Origin: Pyrrhosoma nymphula
Lineage: Eukaryota; Arthropoda; Insecta; Odonata; Coenagrionidae
Assembly: GCA_963573305.1 (NCBI GenBank)
Contig: OY754327.1
Location: 144,252,855 to 144,316,854 of the forward strand
Length of the DNA stretch: 64,000 nucleotides
Direction: 5' to 3'
Shown: positions 1 to 11,225 of the stretch, in pieces
Layout: the number at the start of each line of letters is the position of its first letter
Position numbering within the stretch: position 1 is the first letter of the stretch
The notes under the pieces: generated by a model
Seen by the model: only the letters and a program-made list of their open reading frames with translations
Told to the model about the DNA's origin: nothing
Databases searched by the model: none
Program-made: the position numbers and the translations under genes

Positions 1-335
1 AGTTGCAATGACCATGGTCATTTGAGTGAGGCGACCGACAACTGAAGTCACCTCTACCAAGTGGCTTGGTTGGCATTTAAGGACTGCTTGGTGAATGTAG
101 GATGGCGGTAGAGAAACCCGGCGTCGGGTAAGCATACTCTTAACGAAAGAGCCCAAGGGGACCAAGCTTTAGGGTCACATCTGACGGATGGAGTACTACA
201 CTTGAAGCACACTTGAAGTCCACATGTTACTCATGTAGTGATCAGGATTACACTGAAAAATCTCTGTCACAGCCGGGATTCAAACGTGCGTCCTCCTCCA
301 CATGGCAAACAATCTTGCCTTTCTCTCCCTACTTG
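1..335 (-). mobile_element. SINE-1 copy a (tRNA-like)
   Basis: On the minus strand a B-box-like GTTTGAATCCCGGC is followed by a body shared with copies at 21.7-22.4 and 59.3-59.7 kb: TTTCGTTAAGAGTATGC, GACGCCGGGTTTCTCT and CAGTTGTCGGTCGCCTC. Three similar copies in different contexts show a dispersed short element. Confidence 0.65.
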
Positions 336-1066
336 TCCTACCTCATTCTATTTCACGGGAGTATCCCCAGCCAAAATCCCTAACGTTTCCTTATCAACGA
401 TAAAATAACATAAAAGCCACGGGCAAAATATTGCAACGTGGTGCCCTAAGTCAAAGAAAAAATTAATACGAATTGCTAAAACTTTTATTATTTTCAGCAA
501 AACTGAGTTACTACTCAGTATAGTTTTGATGAAAATGACTTTATTATCTAATCTATCATTTTTTTCATAAAATTCTGTTATAAGCGATGGTTTTGTTCCG
601 TAAAACAGCACCATTCGTGGAATTGTTCGTCGTTGGATGGTCGGAAGTCTCTCATAAATGAATGTGTGTTGGGTGGCTATTAGACACCCACTGTCTACTT
701 AGGGCCGCCAACTCTTTTTTTTTTTTTGCAAATTAAGACATTTGGCTAGAATGGACTGTTGAGGACGTCCTTCCCTGAAATGCAATGACCTTGGTATGCT
801 GTATTTTATTTTATATTTGTGAACCTTTTGTATTAATTTATCACTCTAATTAATTATATGATGGCTACCATAAGTAATTATATAAATACTGTATTGGCAC
901 GAATAAAATCAAAAGCCGGATTTGTACAACCCTCAGATAAATTCTAGCATTTTTTGGATTCCTAAAAATTAATCCACGAGGGTAATTCCTTGCAAGTTGA
1001 GCGAATGAGGTGTGCTCGACCCCCGCCAATTTTTTTGGTAATAACACCACTGAAAGAACTGTATGG

Positions 1067-1817
1067 AAAATTTTCAATAGTTCCTCAGTATTCTCACGGT
1101 TGGCTGAGATGTTCTCCGCCTAAGTTGTACAAAATGTCATTTATGCAGTTTGCGGGGTCACGCGCGGCGGGGTGCTGCTCATCGCTGGTCGACCCACATC
1201 AAGTAAAATCGTGCCAATTATCGGCGGAAAGTTGGGTATTTTGAATAATGTAATATTTATTCAATTTTCTTCCAAAAACGGGTTGTTTTCGATCCCTTCA
1301 AATAAGCGTTCTCATGCGTCATTAGAGCGATTTTTAAAGCCCTATGACTCACTCAAATACTTATGCACGTAAATCACACTCCATAAAGTGGTAGAATGAG
1401 ACATAAATTAATACACTAGTGTAAATCACTTGGCATTCCTTGAGGCATTGTCTCGCTTTCCCTCCTAAGGATGTCCCGCCATTAGATCCCTCTTCAATTC
1501 TTCATATATTCTACCTCCTCTTATTATTAGGGCTTTAAAATCGCTCTAATGACGCATGAGAACGCTTATTTGAAGGGCTCGAAAAAAACCAGTTTTTGGA
1601 ACAAAATTATTATATTTACATACATAGCTATTACCTTATTCAAAATATCCCGCCTTCCGCCGATGATTGGCAAGATTTTACTTGCTGTGGCTCAACCAGC
1701 GATGAGCAGCACTCCGCCGCGGGTGACCCCGCAAACAGCAAAAAACGACATTTTGTACAACTTAGGCGGAGAATATTTTAGCCAACCGTGGGAATACTGA
1801 GGAACTACTGAAAATTT
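1067..1817. mobile_element. Foldback element with arms of about 280 bp
   Basis: The left arm (about 1,067-1,345) and right arm (about 1,529-1,817) are inverted copies sharing AGTTCCTCAGTATTC, TCTCCGCCTAAGTTGTACAA, GTGCTGCTCATCGCTGG and AAGCGTTCTCATGCGTCATT. A 180-bp AT-rich spacer separates them. Open frames here are mirror images of the repeat and not genes. The divergence between the arms indicates an old insertion. Confidence 0.85.
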
Positions 1818-2039
1818 GTCATGTAGTTATGGGGCGTCATTCCTAGAGCATCCATTGATTTTAAGGTAGGACGTTTAAAATGTTTGGAACCTAAATTATG
1901 GACGTAAAAATTGTTAGAAGTTCCTCTCGGACTGATCATTATGAATAAAAAATTAGGATATATCTGCTAAAATGAAGGCGGCTGGCAGTAACACTGTCAC
2001 ACACAATGTGCTTGTTACCACTCGAGCGAGAGTGGCCAT

Positions 2040-2762
2040 TAGCTCCATTCATGGCTGAAATACGGATATCACTTGTACACAAGCACTGCAGTCCTACTAC
2101 ACATCCATTGTTCTTCCGGTACTGACTTACTGCTCCCCTATATGGTCAATGTCAGCTGCCACAAATCTTGCCACCCTTAACAGTGTTACGACTTTCTTCG
2201 CAAAAATTCTGAAATATAGAAACCCAAATCTCCGCAATGCGTCCACGGACGCTATATTATCTTCACTATCTATTAGCAGTCTCTCTCATCATAGACTTCA
2301 ATTGGACATCAAAGACTTCAATTGGACAATTGGACCCCCCCCCCCCCCAGAACCCTAAAAAAATAATATATTCGTATCACAGACTGGAGTAGGGACTATC
2401 GCCCCTACTTGTTTGAAATACAGTAATTAAATATTTTAGTTTTAATTTGGCCTATCTAATTTATTCAAATTAGTAGTTTATTTGCATAAATAACGAATTA
2501 ACGTGTGGTTTGCTATTCAATCTGATCCATCCCCCCAAAAGCCAAGTACTAGTTACGCGCCACTGCTTATCATCATACCCGAACTAACTCACTACTCCAC
2601 ATGCCCACACCCAGATTATCATTAATTAAACGTTCTCTTTTCTTCCGTCTCTCCACCCTAATAAATTCTCTCCCTACTGACATTGACCCCTTTTCTGTAT
2701 CACCTAAAAATTTCACTGACTTGACCTCAACTCATATTTTCGGAAACAACTATAAAATATAA
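2040..2762 (+). mobile_element. LINE-B fragment: RT C-terminus, interrupted by a MITE-like insert
   Basis: From about 2,078 the plus strand reads SYYTSIVLPVLTYCSPIWSM and LATLNSVTTFFAKILKYRN. After an interruption at about 2,330-2,566 it resumes with MPTPRLSLIKRSLFFRLST and LPTDIDPFSVSPK before a stop near 2,760. The order and family match the other LINE-B copies. Confidence 0.75.
2325..2566. mobile_element. Short non-autonomous DNA element remnant inside LINE-B
   Basis: The insert begins in a C tract (2,336-2,349) and ends with the complement of CAGTGGCGCGTAACTAGTAC, a terminus type widespread at DNA-transposon ends. The left terminus is not recognisable, so the element is truncated. The interval is AT-rich and has no frame. 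Confidence 0.45.
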
Positions 2763-3214
2763 TCAATAATCATCATATAGGTACTGATTTCATATTGGTT
2801 TTGTTGTGTTTGATATTGTTTGATTTTTTGTTGTAAACGTGTGTTTCTTTGTGGTTTTTAGAAGTGCACTTTAAATTGGCAACATTGTTGTATGTGTACC
2901 ATTTTCTTTAATATAAAAAATGCTATGGGAAATCCAAGAGATAGAGACTGAGGAGAATTTGAGGATGAAATTTAACGTCTAGTGATATTCCAGAAATGTG
3001 CCATAGCGTCATAACTTTTGGATGCCCCTACTCTGTCTGCTATAGACATGTGCTGGTATCCATAATTTCCCTGTGCGGAGAAAAATAACCCCTTCATTTC
3101 TGGTCCAATTTCATACAAGTTTTCACGTCTTTATGCTATAGGCACCAGGGTAACATTTACCCACTCGTTTGAGTATTACCTCATGGTTCTGTGCCTGCGG
3201 TGCTCTCATGTCAG

Positions 3215-3480
3215 TAAATCCCTCACCTCCCTCCAGCTCTGCGACGCGGAGAGGGCAGAGGAGCGCGAGGCGATTCCACCCACGCGCCGCCGCCGTCCGT
3301 CGGCCTCCAGCTGCGCTGGTCCCCAAGCACACCTCCTGCCGCAACATGTTCGCCTGATCATTTGTCGCGGCGCGCGGGAACCTCTGGCGGTGAAGGCGGG
3401 AAGGTGGGAGAGGGCGCAGGCGTGGGCGAGGCGGCGGGTAGTTTCCGCCGGCGAGGGACGATGCTCCTGAATAGAGCTGC
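3215..3480. promoter_or_regulatory. CpG-rich island, function unknown
   Basis: A short GC- and CpG-dense stretch with many GCG/CGC steps stands out from AT-rich surroundings. It opens overlapping frames on both strands that have no recognisable domains. It could be a promoter or enhancer core or the remnant of a GC-rich exon; the sequence does not decide. Confidence 0.3.
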
Positions 3481-5122
3481 TACCTGCGAGCCGTTCTCAT
3501 TTTCACAAACCATTCTTTAATGTGCGGAATTATGTTCTTTAAACGTAAAACCTGAATCCTCCCTCTCCTGATCATTGGTTAAATTGCTGAGCCGCGGTAG
3601 ATGGATAGTAAGGTCGCGTTCGACGGATGGAAACGCTCCGTCATGACAACTCAAATGTCGCGGGTTGCGAAAGGCTGGACCTGGTGGACGTTATCGATAT
3701 CCATTATGAAAAAAAGACTTGTTATTCTTTAACAAATTTGTAAATATACCAACAACTTATGACTGAAGGTGCAAAATAACCACAGGAGTTGGGGCTACTA
3801 AATTACCGAAATGTACTAAAACCTGGAAATATATACTTTTTTGAAAAAAAAAATTGCAAAATAGGTCGTCCGTGGAGATGTGGAATGGAAATGACATTTT
3901 AGGGAACTTTTTAATCAAAAGTCATATTTTTTTCAACCCTATTGTCTTAATTTCCAGAGAAATAGAGTTGGCAACAATACTCCTAGAAGGAAGTGCATTA
4001 TGATGTCAATTATTTCAATTGTTTGAATGAATCCGTGCAGCAACTTTTCTCATCTTTGCTGTTTGAAATATTTTTGTAGCAGTGAAAGATATCATCAACA
4101 GCGTATAGCTCTGCGAGCATGTCAAAACATAGGCGGGTATATTCAGTTGTATTGAGGGAACTAGGTAACCATCCATCAGTGTTACCTGTATCATGGAGCG
4201 GTCGGTTTTATGAAGAGTTATCAGTGCTAACTCTTCATAGAACTTAGAACTAAGCTCAAAGGCAAGTAAAAACTAAGTCGATGAATCAAATATTTTGGGA
4301 TGTGGGTATTTACGTAGGATTTAGTTACGAAAGGAATTTTGCGATGGAAAACTTAGTTTTTAAAATTTTCGGCTTCGTTCCCCCTTTCACCATGCTTCAG
4401 AACTTTATTACCCTTTTCCAAGAATTATCCGAACACATTGTAATGTAAACTTAGCGGAATAGTTCTCCCGATCACCCCTTAAACCCTAAAATTCCTTCTG
4501 TGGGGAATTTCCCTTTGGTTGAGAACCCCGAGTCGGAAAAGTACTTTGATATCTTCGGTTGAGAGACTTTGACTTACAATTAGTGACTGTTTGACTATTT
4601 TTCTTATATTATTAGGATTGTCCAATCTTGCGATAGATTTTAGGGTATTGATTATTCGTGATGTGTACGACGCGTATTTGATTATCCTAAGCCTTCATAA
4701 AAGCATGTTTGTCTTACCTCCTTCGTTATTGAAGATCTTCCATACAACAACCATGGAAAATTCACTTTCCGGACCAATGAGCACACCCCTACGTGACTCA
4801 AGTAGGTATTCCTTGTCTTCCTAGAAACGTTGCACAGAAATAATTTAAAAAAAATGGGGCTCTATGATTCCGATTTTAATGGTAATATTTGTCGGAAATT
4901 AACAATCCTAGGAAGCTTGAAGTGCTTCTCGCAGAGCCAAAGACATGTGAATTAGTGACAGTATATAGCTCATGAATGGAGGGAATTATTTTTTATGGAC
5001 TTTTCGTTTGCAGCTTTACCAAATGTATTATACCAGGAGAAGTAATGTCATAAGTGTTAAATCATATCACAGGAAAAGATGACTTGATTAGTTAATGTTG
5101 TTTCTACGGAATTATACTGAAC

Positions 5123-5159
5123 CATGGTATTACTAATACTAATGTTTAGTAATACCATG
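5123..5159. repeat. Perfect 14-bp hairpin
   Basis: CATGGTATTACTAA (5,123-5,136) pairs with TTAGTAATACCATG (5,146-5,159) across a 9-nt loop. No gene is attached. It may be a relic of a small palindromic element. Confidence 0.8.
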
Positions 5160-5639
5160 TTCTGAAGGAGGAGTAAGCGCTTGCATACAGACTATTGTTT
5201 TCGGCTTTGGTGTTCTGCAGTTCTCTATCTTTCCACAGCGTATTCCTTCATATTGATCCCATGAAGGCTACCTTCCCATCACGGTTTCGTTTTCTCCAGC
5301 GCTGCACTCTACTTATTGTCTTTTACTCAGTACACTCAGTCTTACACACAGTTCGGACTCTTCTTGATGTGAGCGATTTGCGGAGCAATTTTAACTTCAA
5401 GGCCTTAACTATTGAGTGAAGAGATCCATTGGATACTACTTTAACATCTGATACTATTTTCGCTCTGATTATGAGTGACCTTACCTTTGATCTCTTGAGT
5501 CTACGGGAGTTAAGACTCGTTAGAACCTAATTAGCCCAGGGAAATGAACCCGTTAGCCATCCCAACGTTTGTCATTATCATATAATTAATTCCCCGAGGA
5601 ACGCAATAAATGAGCTGCAGGCGACATTACATGCTGGTG

Positions 5640-6050
5640 GTTCGTGGAAAAAGTCTCGGAATCGCAGGCAAGTCGAGTGCAGAGGAGTGAAGGGAAGAGA
5701 AGCGCGCTCACGTCGATTGCGCCCAACCAAGAGCCGCCCGCCCCTCCGCTTTTCTCCCTTTGTGCGTGCGCCTCCCAATCAGAGCTTGCGCTCCCTCCCT
5801 TCCTCCCGGCCTCTTGTTTCCGGCTGGACTGCCGCTCTCCGCCTTGGTCTGCCGCTTCTCGTCAGAGCCTGTGAGAACACCTCCTACCAAGACATACTTC
5901 CCTGCTCACGGAAAACGCCGACTTGATACAAAAGTCTGCACGCACTCACCCCGTGGAGGCTGCTGATAGCTTGGTAGCTTGCCGTGTGCGCCCACCGTTT
6001 ACCACCACCACCATCTTCGTTTGTCGATCGACTTCTTAAGTTGCCGTTCT
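5640..6050. promoter_or_regulatory. CpG-rich island with promoter-like features
   Basis: This stretch is rich in CpG and in CT runs on the plus strand, with a CCAATCA box near 5,774 and no convincing reading frame. AT-rich sequence flanks it on both sides. A promoter or 5' exon of an unidentified transcript is possible, but I see no downstream coding exon. Confidence 0.3.
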
Positions 6051-6477
6051 CTTTTCATGCTAACGAAGGAAGAAAAATCTTTTGCAAAAAGGTGCCATCG
6101 ATACCATTAATATTTCGTTGTCAAATCTGCTAACCTGACCTCCTTAACTTTTGTTATTCTATTTTGTATTATATTCTAGTTTTCACTGTGGGACCAAATC
6201 AGAAAAAGCTGGCAAAATAAATATCAGTTTTTCGACTTTTTTCCTGAAGTTTTCGCCTGTTGATTTATTGTTGCCCACTATGGGCCCAAATAATGCCACC
6301 TCTCTATCACTTATTTAAGCCTTGGGTTAAGCGAGAGCAACAAGCTAAAGGTAGCGAAAAATGGAAGTTAGCGTTATATCATATTTTATCAATGAAGAAC
6401 CTGAAATATCCATCGAACGTTTGAGGTAATTTATAATAGGCTTAATTTTCTCAGGCGTCACTTTGTGGTACTCCGTT

Positions 6478-6619
6478 ACTAGGTAAAAAAGAAACTTTGA
6501 ATAGGTAGTCCACGGTAAACATTTTTATTTAATTTTCCGGCCAAGGTTTCGACTTACACAGTACCTATTTATCTAGGCTATTATCAAGTTTGCCGTGGAA
6601 AGTTTCTCTTTTACCTAGT
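6478..6619. mobile_element. Small foldback/MITE-like element
   Basis: ACTAGGTAAAAAAGAAACTT with CCACGGTAAAC on the left is inverted on the right as GTTTGCCGTGG and AGTTTCTCTTTTACCTAGT. The centre has AAGGTTTCGACTTACAC, a core motif resembling those of the other foldbacks in the window. Confidence 0.65.
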
Positions 6620-7222
6620 CTTTTATAATAATTTTTAAATTTATTGCGCTGTAATATACATTTAGGTGTGCAGAGTTTCGTCCTTTAATGCGTTGGCAAT
6701 AATTTTGAGTAAACCATAAATATACCTAAATTTAAAGATTTTATTGCTTTTTTTCACCAAATGTTTTGATAATTCCCAGGATTCCCAATAAATATTTGTC
6801 ATTGAAGACAATCGCCGAGAAGATTTTTGTATTGGTACTAAGTATGAAGCTCGTAAATTGAGGATAAGTGGAAAAATCTTGCTATTATTTGCTATTTTGC
6901 CGTTTTTAGCCGTTTATCTGTCGCGCGGGACAGCGCACTATCCAAATTCACGGCCTGACTGCGTTGTATGCATTATGTGTTATGAAGTCTTACGTATATA
7001 TTATACATATTTATTGATAAAAAATCTATACTTAATGAATTACTAGATACGGTGCTTCCTGTAAATTTTCCTACGTATTTTATTCACATATTGGTAAAAG
7101 CAAATTCCATGGACAGTGCTGGGATAACCCACTGGATAAAGAAGAAATAGAAGCGATTTCCGCCAACAATCAAAGGTGGAGGTGCCGTGACTGCACTGCG
7201 GCAAGAAGGTCGAGCTTGAAAT

Positions 7223-7788
7223 TTGTCAGTGACAATGTTGCCCAAAGTGATCCCCCCAAGTGTTCCTCAAAGTGACGAGATATTAAGTATGTTTAAGGAG
7301 TTAAAAATTGATCTCAAAGCAACGGAAGCAAACTTGGGTGATTCCATAAACAAATTGTATGACAGGCTTAACGAATCTGTTAAAATCATAGAATCTCTGG
7401 GTCAACGTCTGGAAGAATGCAATAACAGTGGAGTGTCTCCAAAACGAAAATATCTCACTAAAAACAACTTATAGTGCAGAGTGATCGTCTAGATGAGCTA
7501 GAACAGCGCTCACTCACACATTGTGTGGAGATTTATGGAGTTCCACCCATTTCAAATAACCTAACTAATTATGTGCGTCAAATAGGGAGAGAATTAGGAG
7601 TGGAAGTGAGCGCCGACGACATTGACAGCTGTTACCAGTTTAAAGCGAAGAGCAGTGAGTCAGGGGGTGGAATCCAAATAAAATTTACGAGGAGACGCAC
7701 CAAGGACGACTTCTTGGCAAAGCGTCGCGTAAAACATAATTTCTCCACTCGTCATCTGCATCTGGACACTCCTGACAGGCCGGTGTAA
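7223..7788 (+). pseudogene. LINE-A ORF1 fragment (nucleic-acid-binding protein)
   Basis: Two overlapping open stretches (7,223-7,474 and 7,474-7,788) give an N-terminal part predicted to form a coiled coil (KELKIDLKATEANLGDSINK) and an RNA-binding-like core with EQRSLTHCVEIYGVP and IQIKFTRRRTKDDFL. A stop near 7,786 is followed by more in-family sequence up to about 7,965. The first part of the ORF, with PHD cysteines, lies upstream in other frames. ORF1 proteins of this type bind element RNA to form the retrotransposition particle; this copy is broken. Confidence 0.7.
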
Positions 7789-7975
7789 GTACATCAACGA
7801 GGCGCTCTGCCCAGAGAGAAGGTAGCTGTTTAATGCAGCGAAAGAAGCAAGGAAAAGCAAGAACTACAAATACTTGTGGGCAAGAGGGGGTAAAATTTTA
7901 ATTAGAAAAGCCGAAAAAGAGCAAGTTTGTGTTATAAATTGTTCGGAAGATATTGCCAATCTATAAATCACTAGA

Positions 7976-8180
7976 ATGGGTACTAATGTAGCCAATAACA
8001 CTTATGGTGGAAAAAATTCCCTATTGTTCTTTCAGCAAAATATACGAAGTGCTAGATGCAAGTTTAATTTACTGCTCTCACACTTAAATACCATGTCACA
8101 GCTACCTGACATTATAGCCCTAACTGAAATCTGGATAAAATGTGATGAACTTAATTTATATACAATAAGTGGGTATTATT
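7976..8180 (+). pseudogene. LINE-A ORF2 endonuclease, 5' part
   Basis: The open frame from the ATG at 7,976 encodes the start of an APE-type endonuclease with FFQQNIRSARCKFN and DIIALTEIW, where N and E belong to the metal-binding set. The LINE-derived residues end at SGYYS; the rest of the open frame reads into the inserted hAT terminus. The continuation lies beyond 11,225. Confidence 0.75.
8173..8180 (+). repeat. Left 8-bp target-site duplication of the hAT element
   Basis: GTATTATT directly precedes the CAGGGC terminus, and the same octamer follows the other end at 11,218-11,225. Removing the element and one octamer restores the LINE-A endonuclease reading frame. Confidence 0.9.
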
Positions 8181-9880
8181 CAGGGCTACCAGACGTCCTA
8201 CATTTCCCGGACATGTCCTACATTTTAACACAATGTCCGGGCATCCGGAAAAATTCCCAACATGTCCTACATTTAAAGATAATTTTCTCTTTCAGTGGAA
8301 ATTTGGTTCACCTATAGGATGAACAGCAGAAGACCTAAAGATTCGCGCTGAAAAAATTGAAAACCTCTCACAATAGGAACTTTTCATTCGTATTGGTGTG
8401 CGTAATAATCAGGAGGATCGGCGTCTGTTCTGTTGTTTTCGTTGTAGTTAAAATGGGAGATATATAAAGCACGCCGGCCATCAAACAGTGCTGTGTATGA
8501 GCAGAACGCGTCACAGGTCAGGAATGGAAAGGGAAAAGGAACGTGTGAATGGTGTGAATAGTGACTGAAGCAGTCACACGTTATTCTCGTTATTTGGCCA
8601 TTCTGGTGTGGTGTGTTTATCCTGTTGCGTCCTGTTTTTCGTATACTATGATTGATATAGTCTGGAATTATATGATTTGTGTGTCGTAAATTAAAATGCC
8701 TAAAAGACATTACAAATTTAACGACAATCTGCAAGCCAAATATAAAACCTTTAAAAGAGGTCGAAATGAAAATGAAGCAGAGTGCCTAGTTTGTCCAACG
8801 GGGACGTATGTCTTCGTTGCACACAAAGGTAAGTTATTTATTGATTTTTTAATCATATACGGTATTTGGGGTTATAGTTTGTGGTATTTCTCCTTAAAAT
8901 TCGTATTAATTATGCAGGTACTCAAGATTTGGAAATTCATTTGGCTTCGCAAAATCACAAAAAGAGCCTCAGAGACTGGTACAACAGACATCAAGGACTT
9001 TTTTCTTTATCCTCATCAAAATCCAGGCAAAAAGTACAAGCTGCAGAGGCAACATTAGCCTTTCATACTGTGCGGCATAATGTCTCATACCGTTCAATGG
9101 ACTGTACTCCAAAATTAAACAGTGAAATTTATTGTGATTCGGAAATAGCGAAGAAAGATACATGTGCAAGAACAAAGACTGAATCAATAATAAACAAAGT
9201 GCTTGCTCCACACACTGTAGATGTTACAGTTGAATGTTTAAGTGGAATTTATTGCTTTGGGGTGTGAACAGATGGGAGCAATCATGGAAGCTATAAAGTG
9301 TTCCCCATTTTAATACAATATTTTTATTATCTCGCAGGTGGTATTCAAATAAAAGTGGTAGAAGTTAAAACTACCGTAAATGAAACTTATGAAACAATAT
9401 CAGCTTATGTTACAGATACTTGGAAGTCCCTAGGAATAGCTGAAAAGTGCGTAGCATTTGGTGGAGATAACACTAATTCAAATTTTGGGGGTTTGTACTG
9501 TAAAGAGGGAAATAATATTATCACAAGATTAAAATGTTCTTTAAATAGAAATCTGGTAGGTATAGGATGCCCTGCACATATATTACATAATACGGTTCAC
9601 AAAGGAGTAGATATGTTAAATATAGATGTAGAGTTTATTTTATTGAAACTGCATAACCATTTTACTATATATACTGTACGAACGGAGGATCTAAAGTCAT
9701 ATTGTGATTTTGTTAATATAGAATATAAGCAACTCTTGTCTCATTGTAAAACAAGGTGGTTATCTCCGTTCCCTGCCATTTAAAGGGTTATAGAAATGTT
9801 TGATGCTCTTAAGTCTTACTTCATGTCCAAACCCTCCTAAAGTGTTGATTAACTTTTTTGAAAATAGATGAAGTATTTAT

Positions 9881-10173
9881 TTATTTATTTAAAAAAAATA
9901 GACCACATACAGCATGATGCCATTTTATAGTGATATAAGTAACAACATACGCAAAAACATTAACACGAAGAAGATAAAGACAAATAATATAACAACATGG
10001 CAAGCCAGAAAATATTATTTTATTTGGGAATGAGATATAGCTTGGTTAGCAAAGGCGTTGGAAGATAAGGAGAAAGGGTCAATGTTGTCAGGAAGGGAGT
10101 TCAGGAGAGAAGAAAGTCGAACAATAAGGGAGCGCTTGGTGAGTGATAACCTGGGAGTTGGGAAAGTATGGCA
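9881..10173 (-). mobile_element. LINE-B 3' end inserted in the hAT transposase
   Basis: On the minus strand this encodes the C-terminus of a LINE reverse transcriptase polyprotein (FPTPRLSLTKRSLIVRLSS, then IDPFSL) and ends in an A-rich AAAT-repeat tail. A 7-bp TATTTAT flanks it at 9,874-9,880 and 10,174-10,180. Removing the insert lets the hAT frame read on into DDSIRKMEKE. The 5' end is truncated, as is usual for LINEs. Confidence 0.8.
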
Positions 10174-10343
10174 TATTTATGTCATCTCCTTTCATTAATG
10201 ACGATTTGTGATGACAGTATTAGAAAAATGGAAAAAGAAAGTAATTGTATAGTTGATGTTATTAGTATTTTGAAAAGTGTTGCCACTTTACTTGAAAATA
10301 GGTTATAATCAAAACTCATATGCAAGAATGCCAAAGATATTTT

Positions 10344-10412
10344 AGAATGTACTAGGAATGAAGGCTAGAATGTACTAGGAATGAAGGCTAGAATGTACTA
10401 GGAATGAAGACT
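10344..10412 (+). repeat. 23-bp tandem repeat, three copies, within the hAT coding region
   Basis: The units start at 10,344, 10,367 and 10,390 (AGAATGTACTAGGAATGAAG, then GCT or ACT). The third copy has one change. Two extra 23-bp units add 46 bp and therefore shift the transposase frame. Confidence 0.9.
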
Positions 10413-11217
10413 ATGAAAAAGAAGTAGAATGTTTCTTGGGTGAGGCTGTGTCTTTATATGGGACATGTCTAGAGTATTTGAAGAAATGGACTCTAACCCT
10501 GGAAGAGTTAACTTGTTTCAGATGGATAGGTCTAAGTTATAAAATTAATATGCAAGACCTTGAACAGTACATTGAATTTTTAAGTGTAAGGGGAATATCA
10601 ATTGACGATTCAAAATGCTGTGATCAATTAGTATGTTTAAGAAAACATTTAGAAAGAAATCAGCTTCAAACTTCTAATATGACATGTCAAGAGCAATGGG
10701 TCCATTTTTTTTAAAGTACACAACCCCTTGAGAGGCATTGTGAGTTGTAAAAGATTGCACAGTATCTGTTTTCATTACCAGGGCACAATGCTAATGTTGA
10801 GAGACTATTTTCTCTCATGTCTGCACAGTGGAACGATACCAGGAATAGCTTAAGCATTGAATCTGTGAAAGGTCTATTGTTAGTGAAATATAATTTTAAG
10901 AATTTTGACTGTGTGGGATTCTATAAATACATACGGGATAAGACTGAGTTGTTGGAAAAAATTACATCTGCTGAGAAATATCCACTTAGCCAACAATGTT
11001 ACTGATAAGAAATTAAATGATTTTTTGTGTAATTCTGTTTTAGTCATATTCTTGCATATGTTAGCTGGTAACTTTTTATACCTGAGTTTATCTTCATAAT
11101 AGGTTGAAATAGCAGTGAATTTTTGTCGACCGATTAAGTGTCCTACATTTTGCCATGATGTACTACATTTCAGACCTCTATGTCCTCTTTTTGAGGAGTG
11201 GTCATATGGTCGCCCTA

Positions 11218-11225
11218 GTATTATT
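11218..11225 (+). repeat. Right 8-bp target-site duplication of the hAT element
   Basis: GTATTATT follows the terminal GCCCTA, matching the left copy exactly. An 8-bp duplication is the hallmark of hAT superfamily insertion. Confidence 0.9.

Larger units (their letters stand above)
2770..7060. other. Non-coding interval
   Basis: Apart from two CpG-rich islands, a hairpin and a small foldback listed separately, this interval has no coding frame with domain similarity and no transposon that I recognise. Confidence 0.5.
8696..10990 (+). pseudogene. hAT transposase pseudogene with BED-like finger and dimerisation domain
   Basis: Exon 1 starts MPKRHYKFND and holds a CxxC finger half (ECLVCPTGTYVF). 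A probable 89-bp intron (8,829-8,917, GTAAGT...GCAG) joins it in frame to TQDLEIHLASQNHKK, which completes the finger. The core includes TDGSNHGSYKVFPIL just after a premature TGA at about 9,265, then VAFGGDNTNSNFGG, GCPAHILHNTVH and CKTRWLSPFPAI. A LINE-B insertion interrupts the frame at 9,881. The C-terminal part has NANVERLFSLMSAQWNDTRN, the hAT dimerisation domain. This resembles the hAT group that gave rise to ZNF862-like genes. Premature stops, the insertion and the 23-bp triplication disable it. Confidence 0.85.
8181..11217 (+). mobile_element. hAT-superfamily DNA transposon (about 3.0 kb), inactivated
   Basis: The ends are imperfect inverted repeats: CAGGGCTACCAGACGTCC on the left, and TAGGGCGACCATATGACC on the complement of the right. 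They are flanked by the perfect 8-bp duplication GTATTATT. Inside is a broken transposase on the plus strand, from a BED-like zinc finger at about 8,696 to a hAT C-terminal dimerisation domain near 10,980. It landed inside LINE-A and was itself invaded by a LINE-B 3' end (9,881-10,173). It also carries a 23-bp triplication at 10,344-10,412. A terminal A instead of G at the right end and several stops suggest an old, dead copy. Confidence 0.92.

Noticed and set aside
8384..8734. Minus-strand 116-aa ORF at the left of the hAT
   Set aside because: It lies in the hAT 5' non-coding part, lacks domains and opposes the transposase direction.
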